A stretch of 50,616 nt of DNA from Hassallia byssoidea VB512170 (GTDB taxonomy: Bacteria; Cyanobacteriota; Cyanobacteriia; Cyanobacteriales; Nostocaceae): assembly GCF_000817785.2 (NCBI RefSeq), contig NZ_JTCM02000045.1, forward strand, positions 1-50,616, written 5' to 3'. Below, in pieces: positions 1-8,100 of the stretch; the first letter of the stretch is position 1; each line of letters begins with the position of its first letter. The notes beneath the pieces were generated by a model. The model searched no databases. It was not told the DNA's origin and saw nothing but the letters and a program-made list of their open reading frames with translations. A program made the translations under genes and the position numbers.

Positions 1-10
1 GCTTACAAAT

Positions 11-73
11 GGGGACAGCCTTGTTTAATAGATCTTCGACACCCCACGACATTCTCGGTTGAAGGCTGTCCCC
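11..73. repeat. Left copy of a ~38-bp inverted repeat, with internal hairpin arms
   Basis: Bases 12-50 (from gggacagcc to cacgac) recur in inverted orientation at 5185-5222 with one substitution and one extra base. Within this copy, ggggacagcc at 11-20 also pairs with ggctgtcccc at 64-73, so the left copy can fold into a long-looped hairpin. The two distant copies enclose the whole glycosyltransferase-ABC exporter module. This could be the ends of a mobile element or two copies of a dispersed repeat; no transposase is seen. Confidence 0.7.
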
Positions 74-143
74 ATAAGGCGATGGGTTGTTGCAAGGCTG
101 CTGAAAGTTATGCAACGTCTGTTTTTTCCCATTCTTCCCAAAA

Positions 144-1064
144 TTACTTCTTGAGTAGTGCCTTGAATTTCCAGATAATGCGCCGGATACGTCGATAATA
201 GTGATAAATTGAAGGATGGCGCACGAAAAATAATACTCTTTGTAAAGCTTGCCAGACTTCGGTATTTACGAGCTTTTCTTTTACCAAATATTCTTCTAGC
301 CAATTTAAGTAATTCGCGTAGCTAGGAGTGATGTCTGTGATATGATATTCTCCTGTTCGCTCGGCTACGTAACAGGTAGAATCAGGGTGTTGTCGATATT
401 TATCCCAACAGCCACTCTCGATAAATACGGGGTATTTCAAGCAAATTTTTGCGAAGAAAGCTTGGTCTTCGTACATGCTGCCAAAGCTTTCTTCATGTCC
501 ACCAACAGCTTCTACGACTTCGCGTTTAATCAGAACTGCACAAGTACCGGGTGTTTCTGCTTTTGTGCGTAAAAAAAGCGGAAGCAGATTTGGTGGTTGA
601 ATCAATGTATCGGGTTTGACGCCAAGTTTGCGGTAGCGATCGCGTGTCATATCTTCTGGCTTACCAGTCCAGCTAAACCACATCTGCGTTGCTCCGTAAA
701 CCATCCCCGCTTCGGGGTATAATTGCAAAATTGCTAGCTGTTTTTCCAGCTTCGGCGCAAGCCAGATATCATCAGCGTCTAAAAAGGCGATATACTCTCC
801 TTTAGCTTTGCTGATACCCAGGTTGCGGGAAACACTCTGTGCCAGATTTTGGTGGTTTGGATGTTCTAAATAGCGGACTTTTTCTGGATATTTCTCTGCA
901 TACTTTTGAGCGATCGCAGTGCTATTATCGGTGGAACCGTCATCTACTAACAATAGTTCCCAGTTATCATAAGTTTGGGCAAATACGCTGGCGATCGCTT
1001 CAGAGATGAACTTTTCAGCGTTTAAGAAAATCATTACACCAGAAATTAATGGCTTGCTACTCAT
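144..1064 (-). CDS. Glycosyltransferase family 2
   Basis: GT-A fold glycosyltransferase that would transfer a sugar from a nucleotide-sugar donor to a glycan or lipid acceptor at the cytoplasmic face of the membrane. In the 306-residue protein the nucleotide-binding VDDGSTDNS lies at about 40-48, the metal-binding DADD at 96-99, and a likely catalytic acidic pair (YED) near 198-200. The C-terminus is basic and amphipathic (YYRRIRRIIWKFKALLKK), which fits membrane association. The frame stays open upstream to 1367, but that extension is translated tandem repeat (PPC and GDK units) and overlaps the deacetylase gene. I therefore start at the ATG at 1064, just before the conserved fold begins. 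It is last in a minus-strand polysaccharide gene set. Donor and product cannot be predicted. Confidence 0.88.
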   Translation of the reverse strand: MSSKPLISGVMIFLNAEKFISEAIASVFAQTYDNWELLLVDDGSTDNSTAIAQKYAEKYPEKVRYLEHPNHQNLAQSVSRNLGISKAKGEYIAFLDADDIWLAPKLEKQLAILQLYPEAGMVYGATQMWFSWTGKPEDMTRDRYRKLGVKPDTLIQPPNLLPLFLRTKAETPGTCAVLIKREVVEAVGGHEESFGSMYEDQAFFAKICLKYPVFIESGCWDKYRQHPDSTCYVAERTGEYHITDITPSYANYLNWLEEYLVKEKLVNTEVWQALQRVLFFVRHPSIYHYYRRIRRIIWKFKALLKK

Positions 1065-1094
1065 GGCGTTTTTTTGAATAATATTTAGGAAGAA

Positions 1095-1253
1095 GGGGCA
1101 AGGGGGGCAAGGAGGACAAGGAGGACAAGGAGGACAAGGAGGACAAGGAGGACAAGGAGGACAAGGAGGACAAGGAGGACAAGGAGGAATTTCTTCCTCA
1201 TCTCCCTTGTCTCCCTTGTCTCCCTTGTCTCCCTTGTCTCCCTTGTCTCCCCC
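1095..1253. repeat. Two opposed 9-bp tandem repeat arrays
   Basis: About ten copies of a 9-bp aaggaggac-type unit (1095-1188) are followed by about six copies of a tctcccttg unit (1201-1250). The two arrays are purine-rich and pyrimidine-rich respectively, and their units are near reverse complements. They separate the GT2 gene from the deacetylase gene and overlap the latter's last codons' neighbourhood. Similar repeats occur near 28.2 kb and 37.8 kb. This resembles the short tandemly repeated repetitive sequences known from heterocystous cyanobacteria. Confidence 0.85.
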
Positions 1254-1263
1254 TGTTTCATTC

Positions 1264-2280
1264 TCAGTCAAGGAACCATTTTGATAATTGTTTGGCGAAT
1301 TCTTCTCCGTTACAATTTTCGACGGCAAAGCGGGGTAGTTGAAAGCGATCGCTATTTTTGCCGACAATGTTTGCGTTGGTAGTACAAGCGCAGGTAAATC
1401 CGGCTTGGCGAACTAAATCGCTAGTTTCGCTGTTATAGTTTCCGTGGGGATAGGCAAAACTTTCGATTGTCTGTCCGAAAATCTCTTCTAGTTGGATTTT
1501 ATTTTCTTGAATTTCATGAAGCTGTTGTTCTGGGGAAATTGTGGCAAGAAATGGATGTGTGACTGTATGACCGCCAATTTCGATGATGTTTCCTGGTTGT
1601 AAACTAGATAATTCCTTCATTGTCATCATCCGGTGAGTTAAACGTAATTCTGGCTTTTTGTTTGCCCATAAAAGTAGTTGATCTAGAAGATGCGATCGCT
1701 CTTGGGCAGATAAGGGGTAAAGTAATTCATAAAGCGAGTAGTAAAGAGAATAACGTTCGTTGGCATGTAAAAGATCCAAGTTGTTTGATTTCTCGCTATC
1801 ATTTGCTGTTGCGTCTAACTTCCATTCGTAGCTAGTGCCGTTAATATTTAAAGATAAGACTTCTGGTAAAGTCCCTGGTTGTAGCAATATCCTCTCCAGT
1901 TCATCCGACCAAAATTCACGCTTTTGTTGCATGTATCCTGTTGTCAAAAAGATGGTAGCGGGAATTTCATACTGTTCTAATAAAGGTTTAGCGTTATACA
2001 AATTATCGGTGTAACCATCATCAAAGGTGATGACTACTTGACGATGGGGACGCTTACCATTTTTCAAAGTTTGATTTAATTGTTGTAAGCGCACGGCACA
2101 ACCGAGTTTTTGTAATACTTGCAAATGTTCGGCAAAATAAGCTGGACTAACGCACAATTTCCAAGGATCGGATTCGATTTCAGTTACGCGATGGTACATG
2201 AGAATCAATCCTGGTGGTGCGATGCGGTTTCGCACTCGTCTTGCTATTCGCTTTAATTTGCCGCTTCCAGGTATCCTCAT
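1264..2280 (-). CDS. Polysaccharide deacetylase (NodB homology domain)
   Basis: Carbohydrate esterase family 4 type enzyme, expected to remove N- or O-acetyl groups from a polysaccharide using a divalent metal. Of 338 residues, MYHRV lies at 28-32 and the catalytic-base and metal motif TFDDGY at 85-90. The metal-binding H-x3-H (HTVTH) is at 238-242 and SFAYPHG at 274-280, the usual motif order. A large insertion of roughly 120 residues separates motif 1 and motif 2, as in the longer members of the family. No clear signal peptide is present; the N-terminus is basic. Its start overlaps the end of the methyltransferase gene by 4 bases, so the two are likely co-translated. Surface glycan tailoring is inferred from the neighbouring GT2 and ABC exporter. 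Confidence 0.92.
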   Translation of the reverse strand: MRIPGSGKLKRIARRVRNRIAPPGLILMYHRVTEIESDPWKLCVSPAYFAEHLQVLQKLGCAVRLQQLNQTLKNGKRPHRQVVITFDDGYTDNLYNAKPLLEQYEIPATIFLTTGYMQQKREFWSDELERILLQPGTLPEVLSLNINGTSYEWKLDATANDSEKSNNLDLLHANERYSLYYSLYELLYPLSAQERSHLLDQLLLWANKKPELRLTHRMMTMKELSSLQPGNIIEIGGHTVTHPFLATISPEQQLHEIQENKIQLEEIFGQTIESFAYPHGNYNSETSDLVRQAGFTCACTTNANIVGKNSDRFQLPRFAVENCNGEEFAKQLSKWFLD

Positions 2281-3035
2281 GATATTTCCTTCGGTTTGAC
2301 AGCGCGGACAGTTATTAGTAGTTCATATGGACGATCGCGGTGATCTAATTCTGATGATTGCAGTTCTTCGGCTGCTAAACCTTGCAAAAAGGCGATCGCT
2401 GCTAACACATTTCCGTAACTCTCTAGCTGAATATTTGCTTCTGGGAAGAACTCTGCAAACAGCCGTTTTCCTGATTGGCTGGTAAAATTCCAACACCAGT
2501 AATCTCCCCATTGGTCGGGAGGTGTCAGACTAATACCCGAAAATGTAGCTAGTACAACTCCACCAGGCTTGAGAATACGGTATATTGTGTTCAGTGCTGC
2601 CTTTGTATCGTAAATACATTGCAATGTTTGCGTCAGAATAAAGCAGTCAAAGATATCTGAAGGTATGTGTTCGGCGTTGGTTAAATCTCCAACGATGGTT
2701 GCTTGTGGATTACCTTCGACTATATGAAGCACATCGCTCTGAGTGACGCGATCGCCTCCAAATTGGCGCGTGTATGAATTGTCACCAATTTCTAATACAC
2801 GTCCTTTGACATCAGCCGCATTTTTGGCGAGAAACTTTTCTATATAGTAACGGTCAACCGGTAAACCTCGGTCATAGCCAAATTGTCGGCTGATTGGGGT
2901 TACTCTTCGCAGACTACCAAAGTCTACTGCACCCACCGGCGGGATATATCTGTCACCTTTTAATTGTGTTCCTATCCAACGGTGAAGATAAGCTGGTAAT
3001 GTGCGTTTGGCAATTGATTTTAGTGTGTCTTTCAT
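2277..3035 (-). CDS. SAM-dependent methyltransferase (class I)
   Basis: The 252-residue protein has a Rossmann-type methyltransferase core. Motif I (VLEIGDNSY) is at about 80-88, an acidic loop (VEGNPQATIVGDL) follows at 106-118, and FDCFILTQTLQ matches the motif IV region. The motif V/VI region is ILKPGGVVLATFSGI. The motif I glycine pattern is GDNSY instead of the more common GxGxG, but the surrounding strand-loop-helix is intact. It overlaps the downstream deacetylase by 4 bases and follows the ABC exporter, so it probably methylates a sugar or a terminal residue of the same exported glycan. Many glycan-cluster methyltransferases share this architecture, and the substrate is not predictable. 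Confidence 0.85.
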   Translation of the reverse strand: MKDTLKSIAKRTLPAYLHRWIGTQLKGDRYIPPVGAVDFGSLRRVTPISRQFGYDRGLPVDRYYIEKFLAKNAADVKGRVLEIGDNSYTRQFGGDRVTQSDVLHIVEGNPQATIVGDLTNAEHIPSDIFDCFILTQTLQCIYDTKAALNTIYRILKPGGVVLATFSGISLTPPDQWGDYWCWNFTSQSGKRLFAEFFPEANIQLESYGNVLAAIAFLQGLAAEELQSSELDHRDRPYELLITVRAVKPKEIS

Positions 3036-3090
3036 CTATTTAGTTAAGAGTTATTTATTCTTTCTTTAAGAGTAAATAAAACTGATATTT

Positions 3091-4881
3091 TCAGTTTTCA
3101 ACTCCACCGTATTGTAAGTGATAAAGCTGGGAAAATAACCCGTTCATTTGTAACAATTGCGGAAAATTTCCTTGTTCTACAACTCGTCCTTCTTGTAAGA
3201 CAAGGATTTTATCTGCTTGTTCAATTGTGGATAAACGATGGGCGATAATAATTACTGTGCGATTTTGACCAAATGTATTAATTGCCTCTTGAATTATGTT
3301 TTCAGAAACGCTATCGAGTGCGTTAGTTGCTTCGTCGAGAATAAATATTTGCGGATCGCGGATAATAGCACGCGCTAAAGCTATGCGCTGTCTTTGTCCG
3401 CCGGAAAGACGAACGCCGCGATCGCCCAATATGGTATCATAGCCTTCGGGTAATTTATTGATAAACTCATGAGCGTTTGCTTGTTTAGCTGCGTTGATAA
3501 TTTCCGCTTCTGTAGCATCTAAACGACCGTAAGCTATGTTGTCCCGCACTGTGGTATTAAAAATATAAATGTCTTGGCTGACAATCGCAATGTGATTTCG
3601 CCAAGAGGCTAAATCTAATTCTCGTAGAGGATAATCGTCAACGTAAATTTCCCCTTCTGTAACGTCATAAAAACGGCAAATTAAACCGATAAGTGTCGAT
3701 TTACCTGCACCTGAAGGTCCAACTATAGCTGTAGTTTTTCCTTTGTTAATAGAAAAAGAAACGCCGTTTAGTGCAGGTTTGTCTGTGGGATTGTAGCGGA
3801 AACCGACAGATTTAAATGTGAGCGATCGCTTTAAACCATGACAATAAACATTTCCTGTACGAATAAATTGCTGTTCGGGAATTTCTAACAGAGATACGAC
3901 ATCTTCAACTGATGCTAATAAGCCAATTAAATTTACGCGATCGCTATCTAATTTCCTCACCGATGGCTGTAAGCGATAAAGCATAAAGATAAAGGTTAAC
4001 AAAGTCGGTAGATTCGCTTTATTTTGCAAAGCGATAATCATAATACACACCAACAAAGCCACCGATAAAACTTCCGAAAGTGGTCCAGAGATGGTGTAGA
4101 GTTTCGCCAGTTTGAATGCGGCAAGACTTACCTCATTTGTTAGCTTCTCAAAACGCTTATATTCGTAAGCTTCTCGACCAAAAGCTCTTATTACCCTCAT
4201 TCCATAAAAGCCTTCGATCATCCGATTCACAAGGCGATCGTTTGCCTGTACTGCTTGTCTTCCTAGCTTCTTTGTTTTACGTGTTACTTGCTGAATTATT
4301 AGTGAAATTCCTAACAAAGCAACAGCTACTAAAAAAGTCAGTTGCCAAGAAGTTAGCATTAAGAAGACAACAAAAACAAGAACTGTAGATAAATTGATGA
4401 TTATATTAATTAAAATTAATATCGCATCGCAGGCACGCCAACTTTCCGTATGCAGTGTATTGACTAATTTACCTGATTGCTTAGAGTCTAAAAAACTATA
4501 GCTGACGCTTAATATCTGCTGAAAAAGTTTAGATACTAATTGAGAACCAATACGCCAATAAAGCCAAACCGAAAGAAGCGAACTGCTATAAGCAAGTAAA
4601 TTTTTTAGGAGAACGCACCCGAAAATAGATAAGGGAATAATTAGCAGTCGATTACTTGGGGGAATATCGCTAAATAATCGATTTAAAATAGTTCCTAAAA
4701 ATGTTCCACTTGCCGATTGAGAGTTTCCGGGTTCTAAACTTTGAAGAAATGGAATAAATAAACTAATTCCCAAACCTTCAGATAAAGAAGTTAAAATTCC
4801 TAAGATGATAATTACTGGAATTGCCCACGGATACAGGTTTAGCAGTGGAAATAGTTTTTTAATTATTCCCGTACTTTTCAT
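3091..4881 (-). CDS. ABC exporter, fused membrane and ATPase domains (MsbA/HepA type)
   Basis: Half-transporter of 596 residues with an N-terminal membrane domain (about six hydrophobic segments in residues 1-330) and a C-terminal ATPase. ATPase motifs in order: Walker A GPSGAGKST near residue 390, the Q-loop region VSQDIYIF, signature LSGGQRQRIALARAI, Walker B IFILDEAT and the H-loop IIAHRLS. It would work as a homodimer, flipping a lipid-linked or glycolipid substrate across the plasma membrane. It is first in the minus-strand set and lies next to methyltransferase, deacetylase and GT2 genes, which suggests polysaccharide or glycolipid export. It resembles the family of HepA, the heterocyst-envelope exporter, but orthology cannot be decided here. 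Confidence 0.92.
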   Translation of the reverse strand: MKSTGIIKKLFPLLNLYPWAIPVIIILGILTSLSEGLGISLFIPFLQSLEPGNSQSASGTFLGTILNRLFSDIPPSNRLLIIPLSIFGCVLLKNLLAYSSSLLSVWLYWRIGSQLVSKLFQQILSVSYSFLDSKQSGKLVNTLHTESWRACDAILILINIIINLSTVLVFVVFLMLTSWQLTFLVAVALLGISLIIQQVTRKTKKLGRQAVQANDRLVNRMIEGFYGMRVIRAFGREAYEYKRFEKLTNEVSLAAFKLAKLYTISGPLSEVLSVALLVCIMIIALQNKANLPTLLTFIFMLYRLQPSVRKLDSDRVNLIGLLASVEDVVSLLEIPEQQFIRTGNVYCHGLKRSLTFKSVGFRYNPTDKPALNGVSFSINKGKTTAIVGPSGAGKSTLIGLICRFYDVTEGEIYVDDYPLRELDLASWRNHIAIVSQDIYIFNTTVRDNIAYGRLDATEAEIINAAKQANAHEFINKLPEGYDTILGDRGVRLSGGQRQRIALARAIIRDPQIFILDEATNALDSVSENIIQEAINTFGQNRTVIIIAHRLSTIEQADKILVLQEGRVVEQGNFPQLLQMNGLFSQLYHLQYGGVEN

Positions 4882-4991
4882 TAGTTTATATTAAATGCTA
4901 GGTATATAATAGCACTTTATTTCCAAAAAAGCTTGTCTAGTTTTAATATGTTTGATAATAATTTTTAGCAATTTGAGTTAATCTTTAATAA

Positions 4992-5147
4992 TCATATCAG
5001 CCAGTTAGTAATCCTTCCTTATCAATGTGTGCTGACAAGTGCGTAGGTCAATCCTTGTGATTGTTCGGACGATAGCATACATTGCACTTGTTTTTCTAGA
5101 TTTTGCGGATACCAAATGTCATCAGCATCAATTGGGGTTCCAAAAAA
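4992..5147 (-). pseudogene. Remnant of a GT2 glycosyltransferase gene
   Basis: Translating the minus strand from about 5146 gives PIDADDIWYPQNLEKQ and then QGLTYALV. This is the metal-binding DADD block and the following segment of a GT2 enzyme, and it closely resembles DADDIW-LEKQ of the intact GT2 gene at 144-1064. A stop then appears in this frame (TGA at 5022-5024). A +1 shift would continue as HIDKEGLLTG before another stop, so a frameshift is likely. Nothing upstream of the PIDADD block is recognisable: the 5' part of the gene is cut off just before the inverted repeat at 5185. The gene is therefore truncated at both ends. Confidence 0.75.
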
Positions 5148-5184
5148 TCAGACAAAACGGAGACGGTTCCTTCATCCTTTGATA

Positions 5185-5222
5185 GTCGTGGGTGTCGAGG
5201 ATCTATTAAACAAGGCTGTCCC
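5185..5222. repeat. Right copy of the ~38-bp inverted repeat
   Basis: Inverted counterpart of bases 12-50, differing by one base and one deletion. It lies just upstream of the truncated GT2 remnant, so the break in that gene and the repeat are probably related events. Confidence 0.7.
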
Positions 5223-5418
5223 GTAATGTCGGCGTTTTAGCGTAGGGGCAATATATTCACTTATTGTGAGTGTGCGATGACGATCGCACACTTACACAGC
5301 AGCTGCAACTCCAGCATTAGACTATTGCAATAAAGTGACACGTTTATCTTTGATCGCAATTCAGGAAGAGTGAATTATCATCAACAACTAATATCATGAC
5401 AGGTTTATTACATATGAT

Positions 5419-5452
5419 GTAGAGACGTTCCGGTGGAACGTCTCTAAACTAC
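5419..5452. repeat. gtagagacg palindromic repeat, copy 1
   Basis: Hairpin with arms agagacgttcc and ggaacgtctct and a 3-base loop, lying just beyond the 3' end of the flavoprotein gene. Relatives occur at 19260, 31144 and 48540. It could act as a transcript end or simply be a dispersed REP-like repeat. Confidence 0.75.
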
Positions 5453-5490
5453 AGTTTTTACCGATTTAAAATGCGAGTCTTTTGTTAATA

Positions 5491-6714
5491 TTATCTTGCC
5501 ATTGCTAAACCGGCTAAATGTCCTGTAGTCCAAGCACTTTGGAAGTTAAAACCGCCGGTAACACCATCAATATCGAGGATTTCTCCAGCAAAATAAAGTC
5601 CGGGAATTATGCGGCTTTCCATTGTCTTAAAGTTGACTTCTTTTAAGTTGACACCACCACAAGTAACAAATTCTTCTTTGAAGACTCCCTTACCGTTGAT
5701 TAAATATTCTCCCTGAGTCAGTTCTTGAATAAGTTTATTTAATTTTTTGTTAGATATTTCTGCCCAACGTTCTTCTGTAGTAATATCTGAACGGGCAATG
5801 ATGTATTGCCACAAACGATGCGGTAAATCAACACCGCGATGTAAAGCGATCGCCTTCTTGCCCCATTCATTTTTAACTGCTAAGATTTTTTGCCGCACTT
5901 CATCTTGCTGCAAATCAGGCAACCAATTTATCATCAAAGTCGCTTGATAGTGACTTTCGCGCAGTACTCTCGCACCCCAAGCCGAAAGTTTCAACACCGC
6001 AGGTCCACTCAAACCCCAATGAGTAATTAGCAAAGGTCCTGTTTGTTCTAATTGAGATTTTCCACCGCACAATAAGCGCAAACGTGCCGATTCTACACTA
6101 ACACCAGCTAATGAGCGCAATTTTTCATCACCAATATTGAAAGTAAATAAAGAAGGAACAGGTGCCTCAATTTGATGACCGAGTTCTTTAGCTATTCTAT
6201 AGCCTACAGGGTTGCTTCCCGTTGCTAAGAGCAAGCGATCGCACTTTATAGTTTCTCCCGACTTGAAAATAATTTCAAAGCCTTCATTTTGTCGTTTGAC
6301 ACCAACAACAGGTGCAGAAGTGCGAATTTCTACCCCAGCTTCAAAAGCAGTATTCAGCAAACAATTGACAACCGTTTCCGAAGTATTCGTAATCGGAAAC
6401 ATCCGTCCATCAGCTTCAGTTTTCAGCGGTACTTTATGCATCGCAAACCAAGTTATCGTATCTTTGGTTTGAAAGCGAGAAAAAGCACCCCGGAGGGCTT
6501 TTCCGCCTCTGGGATAATTTTGCACTAAAACGGCTGGGTCAAAACAAGCGTGAGTGACATTACAGCGTCCCCCACCAGAAACGCGAACTTTCGCCAACAC
6601 TTGCAGGCTGGCTTCAATTAAAGTAACATGGGCGTGCGGATTCGCTTCTTTCGTAGCGATCGCGCTAAAAAATCCGGCTGCCCCACCTCCAATTACAACA
6701 ACTTTCAATTGCAA
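5491..6714 (-). CDS. HI0933-family FAD-dependent flavoprotein (YhiN/BaiN type)
   Basis: Predicted NAD(P)/FAD-dependent oxidoreductase of the HI0933 family, 407 residues, the usual length. The N-terminal dinucleotide-binding motif is VVIGGGAAGFFSAIA (residues 6-20), followed by the family blocks KVRVSGGGRCNVTH and YPRGGKALRGAFSRF. The C-terminal FAD-binding block GLYFAGEILDIDGVTGGFNF is well conserved. Some members reduce steroid or bile-acid double bonds, but the physiological substrate in cyanobacteria is unknown. It lies 59 bases downstream of the rubredoxin gene on the same strand. Shared electron transfer is possible but not shown. Confidence 0.9.
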   Translation of the reverse strand: MQLKVVVIGGGAAGFFSAIATKEANPHAHVTLIEASLQVLAKVRVSGGGRCNVTHACFDPAVLVQNYPRGGKALRGAFSRFQTKDTITWFAMHKVPLKTEADGRMFPITNTSETVVNCLLNTAFEAGVEIRTSAPVVGVKRQNEGFEIIFKSGETIKCDRLLLATGSNPVGYRIAKELGHQIEAPVPSLFTFNIGDEKLRSLAGVSVESARLRLLCGGKSQLEQTGPLLITHWGLSGPAVLKLSAWGARVLRESHYQATLMINWLPDLQQDEVRQKILAVKNEWGKKAIALHRGVDLPHRLWQYIIARSDITTEERWAEISNKKLNKLIQELTQGEYLINGKGVFKEEFVTCGGVNLKEVNFKTMESRIIPGLYFAGEILDIDGVTGGFNFQSAWTTGHLAGLAMAR

Positions 6715-6773
6715 CAGACTTAAATTCCCTAATAAAATAACAGCGTCTTAATTCTAGACTAGCTATTTTTTTA

Positions 6774-6935
6774 TTATTCTGCGGGTTCAAATTCCTCTTT
6801 GCCTGCACCGCAAACCGGACACACCCAATCATCTGGTATGTCTTCAAAAGCTGTCCCAGGTGCTATGTCGCCATCTGGATCGCCTACTTCTGGATCGTAT
6901 TCATAGCCGCAGATAGTACATATATACTTTGGCAT
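6774..6935 (-). CDS. Rubredoxin
   Basis: Small soluble electron carrier of 53 residues binding one iron through four cysteines. The two knuckles are CTICGYEY near the N-terminus and CPVCGAGK near the C-terminus, with the typical [12 protein letters not shown] between them. There is no C-terminal membrane anchor, so this is not the RubA type needed for photosystem I assembly. The ATG at 6935 gives a start right before the conserved PKYIC block and has a gagg element at suitable distance. The longer frame to 6968 adds only a non-conserved [11 protein letters not shown]. It may be co-transcribed with the flavoprotein downstream. Confidence 0.93.
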   Translation of the reverse strand: MPKYICTICGYEYDPEVGDPDGDIAPGTAFEDIPDDWVCPVCGAGKEEFEPAE

Positions 6936-7558
6936 TTTTCTATACCTCGGAAAATTGTCTGGCTTCATTCAATATTAAAAGCTGCTGGAAGACAATTTCC
7001 AGAGGTTAACTGCAATCTTTTACAATAGTTAATTAAAGAGTCTTCAAGTCACACTAATTAAACGGTTATTTTGGACTTTGACCAAACGCCGTTTTCCAGA
7101 AATCTTAAAACTGCTTGCACCTCACGCCTAGTCAACCTTTTAGAGAAATTGTGCGTTTTAGCTTAATATTGTTACTTTGTCTGGATTTTTGGGAATTATA
7201 GAAGAAAGTGTACGCGCCAATTTTCGGAAATTTAGGTACAAAACTCGTAAAAAAACAGGCAAAAATAGGAAAACAATACTGACATTCGCCAAAATAGCAG
7301 TTATGGTATTAATAACTAAAGCTTACAGCGATAAGTTGCTAAAAAAATGAGTTAAAAATATCTTTTCACTAGCAGAAAGACATAAACATTATGAGTGCAT
7401 ATTTATTAAATATGTATTCCAAACCAATGACATTTAATCCGAAAATTCACCAATAACATCACAGGTTTTTATTAAGGATTTTCATAACTCAAATGTATGA
7501 AAGTGGCTACTTGCATAGCCACAAATTTCTCATACCGTATTTTCCCAGGAAAAACACT
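6936..7558. other. Intergenic region, about 620 bases
   Basis: AT-rich spacer between the divergent rubredoxin and plus-strand lipid locus. It should hold promoters for both directions. I see no convincing -10/-35 pair, RNA gene or recognisable gene remnant. Confidence 0.5.
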
Positions 7559-7669
7559 ATGGTTCAGGTGACAAATGGAGAGATTTATGATGAGAAAATG
7601 CTAGCATATTTAACCGAATTGCAACTTCATGTAGTTGAATTGGTAGAGTTCATAAAATACTCGCAATAA
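7559..7669 (+). pseudogene. 5' part of a coiled-coil gene, cut by an in-frame TAA
   Basis: An ATG at 7559, preceded by agga at good spacing, opens a 36-codon frame (MVQVTNGEIYDEKML...) ending at TAA 7667-7669. The same frame then continues without another stop (LQRLQKQEELYHQVAEG) into the gene at 7721. The heptad-like leucine/glutamine pattern runs through the stop. The simplest reading is one gene of about 175 codons broken by a single nonsense change. The alternative is two separately translated small proteins. Confidence 0.6.
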
Positions 7670-7720
7670 CTCCAACGGCTTCAGAAGCAGGAGGAGTTAT
7701 ATCACCAAGTTGCTGAAGGT

Positions 7721-8086
7721 ATGCAAAAGCTTGAATCCCATGCAGAACGCATAAATCTTTTGGCTGACAAGCTAGAGTTTGAAATTTTGCAGTTTAAGGA
7801 AATTGCACTGGAAATTAATCAGTCCTACCAAGCTATTCAGCAGCCTTTGGAGTTGAAAACACCTGGAAACGGCGAATTAAGACGGTTTCGTTGCAGACCT
7901 CTGAATATATGGGAAATCCATTATTCAAAAGTCCCCACTGTAATTAGACACAACACTGGGTTTGTCTTGACCGCAAAAACTATAGATTTATTCAAGGCAC
8001 AAGGGGAACTTGAATTTCAAAAACAACTAAAAGCAGCACAAAGCCGCAGAGAAGCATTTGAGTCCTGGTTAGTACAAAAAAAATAA
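7721..8086 (+). CDS. Hypothetical coiled-coil protein (probably the 3' part of a broken gene)
   Basis: The 121 residues have no family I recognise. The first half is helical with charged heptads (RINLLADKLEFEILQFKE), then a compact middle (FRCRPLNIWEIHYSKVP), then another charged helix to the end. There is no signal peptide or membrane segment. The reading frame extends upstream in phase to the TAA at 7667, and an in-phase ATG with a better ribosome site lies at 7559, so this product may be an artefact of a nonsense mutation. It ends 14 bases before the DarA-like gene on the same strand, suggesting a common transcript. Function unknown. Confidence 0.55.
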   Translation: MQKLESHAERINLLADKLEFEILQFKEIALEINQSYQAIQQPLELKTPGNGELRRFRCRPLNIWEIHYSKVPTVIRHNTGFVLTAKTIDLFKAQGELEFQKQLKAAQSRREAFESWLVQKK

Positions 8087-8100
8087 CCAAAACTAAAGTT

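Noticed and set aside
1065-1367. N-terminal extension of the GT2 frame with (PPC)n and (GDK)n repeats
   Set aside because: It translates the tandem repeat arrays and overlaps the deacetylase gene; the conserved fold begins at the ATG at 1064.
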